64,000 bases of DNA, taken from contig CM048840.1 of NCBI GenBank assembly GCA_026545765.1, forward strand, positions 7,785,765 to 7,849,764, given 5' to 3'. Shown one piece after another: positions 1 to 10,249 of this stretch (its first letter is position 1; each line of letters starts with the position of its first letter). This stretch comes from Plantago major. Its lineage: Eukaryota > Streptophyta > Magnoliopsida > Lamiales > Plantaginaceae. Under the pieces are notes generated by a model that ran no database searches, was not told the origin of the DNA, and saw only the letters and a program-made list of their open reading frames with translations. The translations under genes and the position numbers were made by a program.

Positions 1-1991
1 CTCCAACCGATTGAAGATCAAACCATCAAGGAAATGGAAGCTTATGCTGAGATGAAAGAACTCCAGCTTGCTGTTCAGGCAATTGCTGAAGAATTAGATA
101 CTGAGCAAGTATCTGAAGACAAGCATGATGCTAAGGCTGCATCACCAAAAGATGTACCATCCTCCTCACTGAAAGGAAAGAAGCCCATCTCTGAGATGGT
201 TGCTGGGCTAGAAAATATTGATGAAAATGCCCAAGAGGATGAAGATCACTGGGATGAAGACTCAGATGATAAAGAAGACAGAACCTGGCAGAACATGCAA
301 ATGTTCACTTGGGAGTTTCTCACTTAAAGAGAAAACTGATAGCTCCTCAAAGCTTCAGTAAGAAACCAAATATCAACTCCCATGATTACATTGCCAGATA
401 CCAGGTTCTGGCAACTCTAAGAAAGGAGTTGTCTCAACAAAATGAAGAAGTAATTTCATCAGTCCCTGCTGAAATGAAAAAGTTCACTGAGTTAATCACT
501 CAGAGAACAACAATCTTGGTCATTGTTCAGAGAGACCTAGGCATGGTGAGGATGATGACAATAATTTTGCTGAAAAAGCCCTCAATGAGGCTAGCTATGC
601 TGCTGGAAAAGCAGATGCTACTCAAGGCCCACTGGCAGAGCTCACTGATAAGGAAACATGACTTATCAAATAAAATCAGGAGCTCAAGGATGAACTTCAA
701 AAGTTGGTTGCTGCTTACAATTATCTACAAGGAAACTTTGAGTCACTCCCAGAATCCTTTGTGACACTGAGTCAGTCAACAATGACTAAGGGGGAAGGAT
801 ATCAAGGACAAGGGAAAGGATCCGGCGCTCAGAAAGGAAGAGGAAACAAGAAGAAATCTTCCCAACCACCACTCAGAATCAATGAACCCTCCTCCAGTCA
901 GACTGCTCTACAGGTAGTGGACACCACTCAACAACTTCCTGAAAAAGGAATGACAACAAGGGCCAGGGCACAGGAACCTTCAAGGAGTACCAAGGCTCCA
1001 AGGAGAAGACAAGTAAGAGGGATTGAAGAAGAAGAAGAAGAAGAAGAAGAAGAAGAAGAAGAAGAAGAAGAAGAAGAAGAAGAAGAAGGACAAATCAAAT
1101 CAATGAAGAAGGCTGCAAAATTTTCACAAGAATTGATCTTGATGATGATGATGAAGAGACTGATGAAGATGAAGCTCCTCTTCACAGAAAAAGGAAAAGG
1201 GTTGATAGCCTAACTGAGCCCGTAGATGCAAAGCCTTTAGCAACTAAAACACCCTCTTGAAATACCAAGTCAATCTAGGGTGGTTCTTCAAGCAATACCC
1301 CAAGGGAGAATTCAAGACAAAGGAGGAACAGGCTGAGAGCTGAAAAAAGAAAACTTCAACTACCACTCAGGCCTGAAGAAGCCAAGATTGAGTATGTGAA
1401 GGCCAACAATGACTCCTCTGTCTACAGGTGCATTAATCAGAAGAATGGCTACTGGATTCTGGAACTCAAGCACTTACTGCTAAATGAAAAATTTCCGGAA
1501 CCAATCCATAAACAACTCATGGCATGGAGAAAAGAGAAGCCAGCTTGATTAACACCAACAACATCAAAGCCTGGTTGGATTTTGAAGTAATCAAGAGAAT
1601 AGAAGCCATGAAGAAGGACCTTTCTGATGATTGTCCTTATGGAAAGCCAGATGATGTGCACAGAATTCCCAACATCACTAGAACAGGCACAAGAGCAAGA
1701 CTTGTTGTGGAACCCTATGAGTCTTTCTACATGACTGAAGATCAATACAAGGGTGACATCAGATATCTGAGGATCATATATGAATACTTCAAGCTATCAG
1801 ATATCAGAATTGAGCATGCCTGGAAATGGGGAAAGTATTTGTGAGTCAAACAATTTGCCAAGAAGAATCCCACCAAAACCTACAAGGACGTTTGTGGATT
1901 TACCAGAAACACTGAGACGATAGTCAGGACCTTGCTCTATGACTACTCAGATGATATCAAAAGGTTTGGGGATAGGGAATTTGCAAATTGA
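1..1991 (+). pseudogene. E1 ORF3, C-terminal part, broken
   Basis: This is homologous to the 597-codon minus-strand reading frame at 22462-24255 of E2. Shared landmarks are the acidic KPISEMVAGL segment (near 180-215), a Ser/Thr/Gln-rich middle, a Glu run, the NGYWILELKHLL block (near 1444-1480) and an AWLDFEV block (near 1569). The frame is broken several times: near 300, near 540, near 660, and stops at 1258-1260 and 1546-1548. The likely terminal TGA is 1989-1991. The protein is a coiled-coil/acidic protein of the third-ORF type found between pol and the 3' LTR in SIRE-like elements; its function is not known to me. Real coding descent is sure; present function is unlikely. Confidence 0.75.
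1025..1088 (+). repeat. (GAA)n microsatellite inside E1 ORF3
   Basis: About 21 uninterrupted GAA units encode a poly-Glu run. The E2 copy of ORF3 has only a short SSEEEEEEGQ stretch at the same place (near 23360-23390), so the repeat expanded in E1 or its lineage. Confidence 0.95.
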
Positions 1992-2350
1992 TCCACAGAT
2001 CTGCTGATTGAAGACTTGAAGATTTTGAAGACTTGAAGACTAGAGCTTGGTTACTCCTGTTGCCCTAATTTAACTAAGTGTTTTGTATCTTGCTGACTGT
2101 GCTGTAATATGCTTTATTTATTAAGTTATCTGTGAACTTTCTTTGTAACATATCTGATGAACCTACTCTCATACATCAATCTATAAAAAGATAACTTGTC
2201 AGCAAACATCACACCTTGTGATTTGGTTGATGTTTACTTTCTGCACTTAATTAAAATGAATTGAAAAAGATCATAAGAAATGATTAAGTGATGGATTGTT
2301 CCCTCTTCCAAGTTGTAATAGGTTTTAAAGATAGTCATCGTTGAATGATC

Positions 2351-2363
2351 AAAAAGGGGGAAA
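2351..2363 (+). other. Polypurine tract of E1
   Basis: AAAAAGGGGGAAA lies 2 bases before the LTR start TGTTAGG. The same tract occurs inverted before the 3' LTRs of E2 and E3. It is the expected plus-strand primer site. Confidence 0.9.
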
Positions 2364-3039
2364 TTTGTTAGGAATATCTGTTTAGATTTTGATCAGCAAC
2401 CTAATGACCTATCTTAGCACAGAAAGGTGGTTAGTACTCTTGGTTCACTTGAACAATGTAAAAGAGGAAAATCACTAAGTATGTTAGTCTAGCAAATCTT
2501 GTATAGGATGTTAGGTCTCTGAATGTAATTTTTATACCTTTGAAGAAGACCAAGAAGAAGGCATCCAGCAGGAGAGTTCAACAAATTTTGAAGTTTTGAA
2601 GACTACACAAGATTGCTGAAGACGAAGGTTATCAGATACATATGTCCAGATTTCTTTGATAAACAAGTGTTTCTCAATAAAAAGTTTTACAAAAGATATC
2701 TGAGAACACAAGGTTTCTGAACAAGGAAAAGTGCGCACAGATATCTACACTCAGATATCCTGGATAAAACTATGTTTCTGGGAAACAATGTTTCAACAGG
2801 TATCTGGAGATGTGAAGGTTTCTGGAAAGGGACATGCGATGCTTCAGAAAGCGTGCATAGTTCCGTTGGCACTACAGGACAAAAATAGTACAATGCAATA
2901 AATGCGCAGACAGAGACATCTGAACTAAAGAGGAAATCTCTGAAAAGAGACAACGTCTTCTGCAGTACTATTTACATATATCAATAGTTTGAATTTCATT
3001 AAGCCTAACAGATACTATTCAAACGGCATGATTTTCAAC

Positions 3040-3047
3040 TATAAATA
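3040..3047 (+). promoter_or_regulatory. LTR TATA box
   Basis: TATAAATA follows an AT-rich stretch and precedes a region (ACACTTAGAATGCTTGAACAC) conserved in the other LTRs. The minus-strand E2 LTR has CTATAAATATC in the same place (near 21320). Transcription would start roughly 25-35 bases downstream, which puts the hairpin array into the RNA leader. Confidence 0.6.
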
Positions 3048-3431
3048 TCAACACTTAGAATGCTTGAACACACACACTGAACACAGAACGAACTTATTCA
3101 TTCAAGCATACAAGCCTTCAATCTACTTATTCAGTAGCTTAATGTTGCGACTAAGGTCTTGAATTCTAAGTAGCCCGAAAGTTCTAAGTGTCCTGATCCT
3201 TAACAAGCATTGCTATCTGTGTAGGAGTTGAATCAAAAGATCAAGTATCTAAGTTTCATTCTCTAGAACATTTAACATAGACTTGGGTCAGTAAAGAACA
3301 TATCACCACACATTGCGAAGTGTGTTAAGTGATTCTTGTTCTATCAAGTATTCTTACATAACTGAGAAAGTTATAAAGACTACTCACCTGACAAACTACC
3401 TTAACCAACACCTTAAACGGTGTGGAGTACA

Positions 3432-3600
3432 GGAAGTACTTAGTTTGGGAGACTAAGGAATAATTCCATGGCTACTGAGCATAGGAAGTACTTAGTTTGG
3501 GAAACTAAGGAATAGCTCAAAGGTTTTTGAGTATAGGAAGTACTTGGCTGAGAAAGCCGGGGAATAACTCAGGGGGGACACTTGGTTGGGAACCTAGTGT
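3432..3600 (+). repeat. Four tandem hairpin units in the E1 LTR leader
   Basis: Three units open with GGAAGTACTT and close with GGAATAACTC/GCTC-type sequence, spaced about 52 bp. Each has an inverted repeat: 3439-3457 (CTTAGTTT/AGACTAAG), 3491-3509 (CTTAGTTT/AAACTAAG), 3543-3561 (CTTGGCT/AGCCGGG). A fourth hairpin at 3578-3600 has arms ACACTTGGTT and AACCTAGTGT around GGG. The stems differ in sequence but keep pairing. Confidence 0.85.
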
Positions 3601-3900
3601 ATTTAGGAATCGAGAGAAGATATTTGTAAGGTGAACTCAATTATCTGTCTTAGTGGATTCTAGGTCTGAGAAAGGCCGAAGTGGATTAGTTGAAGGATTA
3701 CGCCACCTTCAGATACCACTATAAAGATCAGTTTTATTTACTTTCTGCAATTTATTACTTTCTTTATTTACCTTGCTGAGTATTTACACATATCTTGTTG
3801 AGCACGTGCACTTATCACAGAAAAGTCTTCCGCTCTCCGAAATTAAGTATCAGATATCTTCACAGATATCTGAGAAATTTTGTTTATCGACAAAATTTGT

Positions 3901-3932
3901 AAAAGACTATTTACCCCCCCCCCCAGTCTTTT
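3901..3932 (+). repeat. Poly-C-loop hairpin near the LTR end
   Basis: Arms AAAAGACT (3901-3908) and AGTCTTTT (3925-3932) enclose a loop with 11 C in a row (3914-3924). The same arms with a 9-12 base G/C run occur in every E2 and E3 LTR. Confidence 0.85.
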
Positions 3933-3957
3933 CCCTTTGTCGTTATCTGGACCAACA

Positions 3958-5807
3958 TGATGGCTTACTTAATCCCTATTGTTGTTACAGTAAACCGGGG
4001 TCGGAGTGAGTTCGGCTATCCACATATGGGGTTGGACCGCCAACCCATAAGGATAATACAAGGTGGGATCTTCTCCGTCCACACCCATTACGGCAGCCCT
4101 CTCATAAACAAGTCCCGGATCAGTGTCATGGGACAGGCTTGCACTCCCACGGGTTCCAATAAGAGGGACTATAGTCTCAACTCCCTCATTCTCGGACCCA
4201 GAGTTCTGTCCGACGGCCCTCTCAACAGTAAACTCCAATGGCCTCAGCGATTCCATCCACTCCGGGATCTTCCTCAGCTTTAAAGCCTGGAACTTGTCCC
4301 TTCGGAAAAACATGGGAAGGTTCTAGGTTCCGGAGGGATGTTTCACATAGAAATATTTTGGCCACCATTTGGAGGAGTGTGAAGTCTCATATCCGTCCAG
4401 AAATTTAAACCCTCGCCGGGCATTAAAGAAGAAGAATGTCATTCCCGGACTCGTCACGAGGGTAAAGGCGGACAACATCTTGTTGTAATTGAAGGCCTGA
4501 CCCTTGGACGCTAGGGATGACGGCCATGCACATTATGGTGCCAAGGGCGTTCGGCAACACCTAAGTCGGACATAACGATGTGTGGCGGAAAAATTCCTCT
4601 ATCTCGGGAATCATAGGAAGCCTCCATCCACACTTAAAAGCTCGGACATGGAATGTCATGTACCCAGGAGGAGGATTGTACAACGTTTGGCAAGGCTCTG
4701 GAATCTTTATCTCATATTCCTTTGGGATCTCATAGGTCCGCCTTAGATCAGCGACATCCGACTCTCGTAGAGTTGAGGAATACGTTGGGATAATGCCATC
4801 ATCATTTTGTTCGGCATTAGGGTGTAACAGACCGATAGGCACATCACGGTCCGTCTTATACTCAGCTCCGGTCTTCTTAGCCTTCTTCGAAGTTTTTCTT
4901 TTCTTCAGAGGCCGAGTATATCCTTCTGAAATTACCACCAAGGCCCGGGATTGGTCTCCAGGAGCCGTCCCTTCGTCTTCTTGCTCCGCCACGGGCTGCT
5001 CCTCGGCAACGGCCTGTTCCTCGTCCACATCCTTGTCGGAACCCATTATATCAATGAACTCGTCAGGATCTTCATCCCCCCGGTCCTACTAGTACTGGCC
5101 TGGTTAACGGACTTGTTCTCTCCACCGGCCCCATCAGCTTCATCTTCGAACTCTGACTCAGATGAACTCCCATCCGATGAACTGCCATAAGAAGAAGAAG
5201 ACGAGTCTCCCTCTGGCGGATCGTTCTCAGCAGGCGCTTCCTTGGACTGCATTTCGGTGTCCACCTCCAATGCCCTTTGTTGATCTGGGTTCCGACTCCT
5301 AGCAGAGGGGTTGGAATCAAATGATAAGGGGGATTCACTCCCCTCTCTTTCACCGGCCAGCACGTTTTCAATCTCTGGTACTCGACTAGAAGGCAGAGAA
5401 CCGGAAGAACTACCCACTTCATAATTGGGGGGGGGGGGTGGAAAGGCCGACACAAGATCAGGGTTATACATCGGAATTCTAAAATTATACACAAGGCTAG
5501 CAAAAGACAAAGGAGGAAAGGGATACCGAGGATGGGTAGGTTCCGGGAGCACGGCAGGCGTTGAGACGGAGTCCGGCTCCACGCTCTGAATGGAAGATTA
5601 GAGTAGTTCAACCAAGTTTGCGCTCACCGGACGATTTCGTTTAACGCTAATTATCTCAACCTCCGAAGGGAACGGCGGACCTTTGTCCAAGTCCGAACCC
5701 TGATCAGACTCCGACATGTTAATTATGGGTATCGGTTGTTGTACTTCCTCACCATCACTCGCAAAAAGGTCACCCATGTCACTGCCTCGACATTTTTTAT
5801 CAAACAA
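3958..5807 (-). pseudogene. Gypsy-type gag-like ORF, broken and interrupted by E1
   Basis: Reading leftward from an ATG near 5807, fragments at 5598-5807, 5046-5582, 4561-5046 and 3969-4313 form one low-complexity N-terminal protein: an acidic start (MGDLFASDGEE), a Pro/Ser/Glu-rich part, a basic patch with KKRKTSKK, then a block with YMTFHVRAFKCGWRLP. The last block resembles the 'putative gypsy-type transposase' domain that is common at the N terminus of plant Ty3/gypsy and related element proteins; this is recognised by eye. Frames change near 5590 and 5050 and a stop follows 4561. The distal end is cut at 3958 by the E1 LTR. GC content is visibly higher than in E1-E3, marking a different family. 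Confidence 0.6.
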
Positions 5808-6133
5808 GAAGGAGGGACCGAGCTGTGGAATCTACACAAACCAACGAAAATAAGTTAAGAATGACTTAGGCCCCAAGCTCGGTCATCTACTCTAAGCTAC
5901 GGTTCTTAAACCACCAAAGGACCGACAAGCTAGACAAGAAACCAACACCAACAAAAGGAAAATATGATAAATATGTTGAGAGCAATTGAACTTACTTGAG
6001 TTAATTGAAGTACAGACACCGGACTACTTCAAGCTTGGTGGCAAGGATCTCTCTCTCAATCTGGATGCCAGATGCTTTCTCTCTCTAGAAATTAGTAAGT
6101 CGGGTAAATGTGCAAATTTTACGGAGGGTAAGT

Positions 6134-6144
6134 CATATTTATAG
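6134..6144 (-). promoter_or_regulatory. TATA box upstream of the gypsy gag-like ORF
   Basis: Minus-strand CTATAAATATG lies about 330 bp upstream of the presumed ORF start, in DNA rich in GGCCCA motifs, as in many plant LTR promoters. Confidence 0.45.
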
Positions 6145-6401
6145 GCGTTGATGGGCCGATCCAACCAGGCCCATGGGCCAACGGTCCAACCTTTGCATCG
6201 ATTCACGTGCAACCGTCATCATGACGAATCCGACCAAATAGAATCGCAACAATTTATCTTAAAGCGCGATTCTTCGGTTCACCAATTGGCTTTTTTCCGG
6301 TCTGAACGGAAGGTAAAAAGTTCGAGCACGGACTTCCATGAGTTTTGACGGACGACCAAAGTTCTGAGCTTACTTCCACCTGAAAAATAACCTCGCAACT
6401 T

Positions 6402-6413
6402 GGGGGGGGGGGG
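6402..6413 (+). other. Polypurine-tract-like G12 run
   Basis: Twelve G in a row preceded by AACTT and followed after four bases by TGTTAGTAACC. A similar arrangement, AAACTGGGGGGACTTA then TGATATGTACC, occurs near 39022-39045. Confidence 0.35.
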
Positions 6414-6934
6414 ATAATGTTAGTAACCATGGACATGACGCCATGCCGGGCGGATTATTGGCTAGGAGGAATGAGGATCCGGCGAACTGCCCTTTAACTC
6501 AAAAGGAAGTCCGAAAAGAAACTTTTTGAGAAAAAGAGCAGCCGATCGGATTCTCATCACAACAAAGTCGTCAACCCTGATCCGACGGAACCTGCACGAA
6601 ACCGATGACGGACAAAACACTGGACCACAGACTCAGAGGAATGCAGAGCAAGGCGAACTGCCCTTCATATCAAGGGCGATATGGAAGGCCCTCCCGACAA
6701 GAAGAGCAGTCGGTCTGCTCCACATCACTATAAGTCATTTGTCACGACGGACTCGATAAATGACCACGGATCAACTCGACCCCGTTTCTCTTGAAAAACT
6801 GGGAGCTAAAGCACCTAATTGAAACCCCAGTATTCTGCAAGATCAAAACCTGGAAAGGCACAGCCACTTGATCGAGCTCTCCCCACCAGCTTATGTTCTT
6901 GAGGACACCGGGGCCCAAAGAATAGCGATTGAAT

Positions 6935-6939
6935 GAAAG
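6935..6939. repeat. Target-site duplication of E3, left copy
   Basis: GAAAG directly precedes the LTR end TGTTGGTCC. The same GAAAG follows the other LTR at 38555-38559. Confidence 0.93.
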
Positions 6940-8130
6940 TGTTGGTCCAGATAACGGCAAAGTAAAAGACTAGAGGGGGGGGGTGTATAGTCTTTTAAAA
7001 CTTTTGTCGATAAACACAGTTTCTCAGAAACCTGGGGGTTTCTGATACTTAAATTCAGAGCGCGGAAGACTTTAAGATAGGTAAGTGCAGAAACAATAAG
7101 TATGTGTGTGTGCTTTGCTAAAATGTAAATACAGAAAGGTAAATAACACAGCAAGTATAGTGGTATCTGGAGGTGGCGTAATCCTCCAACTAATCCACTT
7201 CGGTCTTTCTGAGACCTAGAATTCACTAGAATAGATAATTGAGTTCACCTTACAATAATCCTATTCCAAGATTCCTAAACAAATGGTTCCCAACCAAATG
7301 TTCCCCCTGAGTTATTCCCCAGCTCCTAGAGCTAAGTACTTCCTCTACTCAGATAACCTTGGAGTTATTCCCTGATTTCCCAAATCAAGTACTTCCTCTA
7401 CTCCATGCCTTGATGGTGTTGGTTATAAGGTTTTGTCAGAGAGGCTTCTCGTATAACTTTTCAGTTATGTTTTCAGAGAGCCTAATAGAACAAGACTACT
7501 TAATACACTTGTTCAGTGGATGGCAGTTTGCTCTTTACTAACCCAAGTAATTCGTGTCCGTTCTGGAGAATTAGCTTTAGAAAGGGTATCTGATAGTTCA
7601 ACTCTTTCACGAATAACAATCTCTTGTTAAGGTTCAGGACAACTTAGAACTACTAGTGATTCTTCAAGCAACAGAAAGCTTTCAGAAAAGGTAGTAGAGT
7701 GCTTGAGAGAATACTTTGCTTGATGGTAAGTTTTCAAGATAGAGCGTTCTAAGGTATGTTCTTCAAGCATCTAAGTGTGTGATATATATAGATAAATATG
7801 AGAGGCATTTGAATTGTATCTGTTGTGCTCTCTATCAAATTATATCTGTTTATATCTTGAACTATGTACTCAGAAGTCACTATCTCTTGTTTCAGAGAAG
7901 ACTTGCTTTTTGCAGCATTTCTGCCGATGCATTTAATGCATAGTACTGTTCATTGTCCTTTAGTCTCAACGGATACATGAGCCTTTCTGATGGCTTGCAT
8001 GCTCCATACTCATGATGTCATATGTCCAGAATCATATTTCAAAAGTAAGTTAAATATACTTTAAGAAAAGATTAAGGACATAGTCTTTCTGAGTTAGACT
8101 AAACCTTTATGTCTTCATAAACCTTGTGCA

Positions 8131-8143
8131 ATCTTCAGTCTTC
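8131..8143. repeat. LINE target-site duplication, left copy
   Basis: ATCTTCAGTCTTC here and at 9696-9708. The E3 5' LTR has this sequence only once, at the equivalent position (near 38299), confirming the duplication. Confidence 0.93.
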
Positions 8144-9695
8144 ACACTTCGGATGAAAATTAAAATCCGGGCAACTCTGCAGTCTTTGCAGGCAACGATG
8201 CAAATACTCCATGATGAAAGGAAGGAGAAAGCGGGTCCCCCAAAAGTTGCATATTACCAACCTGTGCTTTGCGGATGATCTAATGCTTTTCATGCGAGGG
8301 GATGAGAGATCGGTTCAACTTATGATGCAACAACTACATAGGTTCTCTGATTCCTGTGGACTACGGGCCAATCTTGGCAAGACGAAAGTGTTCTGTGGAG
8401 GGGTCTCGCATCAGGAGCAGCAACGCATATTAGCTCTAACTGGTTTCGGCCTTGGCATGCTTCCGGTGCGGTATTTGGGAGTACCCTTGTCCCACCGGCG
8501 ACTCACTTTTCAACAATATCAGCCACTAATTGATCGTATCCTGGGGAGAATAAAGCATTGGACAACTCGACTATTAAGTTATGCAGGACGTGAACAATTG
8601 TTAAAGAGTGTCATTACCTCCATTACCTCTTACTGGCTTCAGGTCTTCCCCTTTCCCAAAGCGGTGTTGGATCATATTCAACGCATCTGTCGGAGCTTTT
8701 TGTGGAGTAGTAAGGATGGCAATTGCCGTAAAGCTTTAGTGGCATGGACTCAAGTATGTACTCCGAGGTGTTGTGGTGGACTTAACATTATTGATCTACA
8801 TGCCTGGAATCTAGCACTCCTATCCAAACTCCTATGGAAAATACAAATGAAAGCGGATTTGTTGTGGGTTAAATGGATTCATTGCTACTACATTAAAAAT
8901 CAAAATCTGGAGGATTGGTCTGCTCCCCTATGTAGTTCATCGATCATCAAATCCATCCTCCGAGTTCGAAGTCGGGTAGGTGATACCCAAGAGTGGATCG
9001 ACCAGCAATCGTCCCCTAGATTCTCGGTTCGTGCAATCTATGTACTACTACGAGGTCGACCACCAAAAGTGGAATGGTGTGATGTGATAGACCAGAATCA
9101 AGCTCGACCTAAAGCCCTTTTCATCATGTGGTTGGCGTTGCATCAACGTTTGGCGACAAAGGACCGACTAGCTTATTTTGGTGTCTCCACGGATGGCAAA
9201 TGCAGTTTCTGTGATGGAAATGAATCTGTTGATCATTTATTCTTCCTTTGTCCTGGCACGTATGTGATTTTGTGTGGAGGATTGACATGGATGCGGATCC
9301 CCCATCCGCGCCTTACGACTCGGCCCCAGCTAATCAACTGGATACGCCGTTTTGCAAAAGGCAAAGGAGGCAAGGCCTCGGTGTTCCGTACTCTTATGGC
9401 CGAGATATTCTATCACATCTGGGAGGCTCGAAACGGCAAGATTTTTCAACAGCGGCCTATTGATATACAAGGAATCATCCAGTCCCTGTCCACATCGTTC
9501 CAATCCGTTGCAGGAGCCGGAAAGCAGCAGCAGTAGTTCAACAATTGTTAGAATGGCATAGTTAGTTTTTGTTTTTGCACTAGTTTATCCTCGATACTGT
9601 TGATTTGGGCTTGGACACTATTGTCAGCCCCTAAATGTTCGTACTCTGTTTTTTGGTATCAATAAGACAAGTTCTTTCATTCCAAAAAAAAAAAA
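8144..9695 (+). mobile_element. 5'-truncated L1-type LINE with poly(A) tail
   Basis: The insertion starts abruptly in reverse-transcriptase coding sequence, ends with a 13-base A run (9683-9695) and is bounded by 13-bp duplications. A 3' UTR of about 150 bp lies between the stop at 9534-9536 and the tail. The opposite E3 LTR lacks it. About 65 bp at the 5' end (8144-8210) do not read like RT and may be filler from integration. Confidence 0.93.
8211..9536 (+). pseudogene. LINE ORF2 C-terminal part: reverse transcriptase and zf-RVT domain
   Basis: 441 codons are open. Residues 18-27 carry the RT catalytic motif C (CFADDLMLF, Asp22-Asp23). The following 200 residues match the thumb region of plant L1 proteins (LGVPLSHRRL, WTTRLLSYAGR, WSS). 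Residues about 265-350 form the zinc-binding zf-RVT region (WLALHQRLATKDRL, then Cys and His spaced as CSFC...HLFFLCP). The endonuclease and N-terminal RT are missing, so this is a dead-on-arrival copy, yet it has no internal stop, which points to a young insertion. The first Met is not a natural start; the frame is open back to 8157. Confidence 0.9.
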
Positions 9696-9708
9696 ATCTT
9701 CAGTCTTC
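9696..9708. repeat. LINE target-site duplication, right copy
   Basis: ATCTTCAGTCTTC follows the poly(A) tail directly and E3 LTR sequence then resumes (TAATCTTCAGAAAAGC). Confidence 0.93.
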
Positions 9709-9934
9709 TAATCTTCAGAAAAGCTCCATTGCTAGGATTGATCTTCATGGTCTTCTTGAAATAAAAATTACACTCAGAGACCTATAATCCTAAAACAAGA
9801 TTTACTAGACTAATCATACTCAGTGATTTCCTCTTTTACAATGTTCAAGTGAACCAAGAGTACTTAATCACCTTTCTGGCTAAGATAAGAACATGTGATG
9901 AGTGATCAAAATACTAACAGATATTCCTAACAAA

Positions 9935-9947
9935 TTTCCCCCTTTTT
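9935..9947 (-). other. Polypurine tract of E3
   Basis: Minus-strand AAAAAGGGGGAAA lies 2 bases from the 3' LTR start, as in E1 and E2. Between it and ORF3 (9948-10249) there is only AT-rich untranslated sequence collinear with 2000-2350 of E1. Confidence 0.9.
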
Positions 9948-10249
9948 GATCAGTCATCCATGACTATCTTTTAAGTCCTATTACAAAATTGTAATCCTGG
10001 AAGAAAAAACAATCCACCACTTAACCATTTTAAATGATATTCAATTTTAGTTGAACTAAGTGCAGAAAGTAAACATCAACCAAATCACAAGAAGTGATCT
10101 TTTCTGATAAGTTGTCATCTATTAAAATGTATCTGAGAGTATGATCTTCAGATAGGTACAGTTTACAGAAAGAGATGCAACTTTTACAGATAGAGAATTT
10201 TAGAAACAATCAGCAAGATTACAAAAAGTAATAAAACATACTAAGTAAA

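Larger units (their letters stand above)
1..3957 (+). mobile_element. E1: 3' portion of a Sirevirus-like Ty1/copia retrotransposon
   Basis: The segment holds the end of the extra ORF3, about 360 bp of untranslated DNA, a polypurine tract (2351-2363) and a complete LTR (2366-3957) that begins TGTTAGGAAT and ends GGACCAACA. The 5' LTR, gag and pol would lie left of the window. Its ORF3 and LTR are clearly related to those of E2 and E3 further right, which lie on the other strand. The 3' end joins gypsy gag-like sequence directly, so E1 inserted into that gene; the 5 bases after the LTR are TGATG, the predicted target duplication, whose partner is not in view. Confidence 0.88.
2366..3957 (+). 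repeat. 3' LTR of E1 (1592 bp)
   Basis: The LTR has TG...CA ends, a TATA box at 3040-3047 (CTATAAATAT), a tandem hairpin array at 3432-3600 and a poly-C hairpin at 3901-3932 near the end. It is closest in its first 60 bases to the E2 LTR core (TTTAGATTTTGATCAGCAAC) and collinear with all E2/E3 LTRs. Many AGATATCT-type palindromes lie between 2640 and 2830. Confidence 0.92.
5808..6939 (-). mobile_element. Gypsy element leader and LTR-like DNA, left of E3
   Basis: No gene is seen. On the minus strand the stretch lies upstream of the gag-like ORF and contains a TATA box (CTATAAATATG at 6134-6144). A 12-base G run (6402-6413) followed by ATAATGTTAGTAACC looks like a polypurine tract and LTR start on the plus strand. 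So more than one gypsy LTR, in opposite directions, may be joined here. Exact LTR borders were not found. Confidence 0.45.
6940..9932 (-). repeat. 3' LTR of E3, interrupted by a LINE
   Basis: The outer 1.43 kb (6940-8143 plus 9709-9932) matches the E3 5' LTR at 37103-38554 base for base over long stretches. It carries a poly-G hairpin near 6968-6996 and two tandem leader hairpins near 7316-7386 plus the terminal TGGTTCCCAACCA one near 7283, one fewer than in E1 and E2. Confidence 0.93.

Noticed and set aside
928-1185. Minus-strand 85-codon frame with a poly-Ser run
   Set aside because: It is the antisense shadow of the GAA microsatellite in E1 ORF3.
3432-3600. Regularly spaced repeats that could suggest a CRISPR array
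   Set aside because: Repeats are imperfect and self-complementary, lie in an LTR and occur in all LTRs of the family; the setting is plant nuclear DNA.
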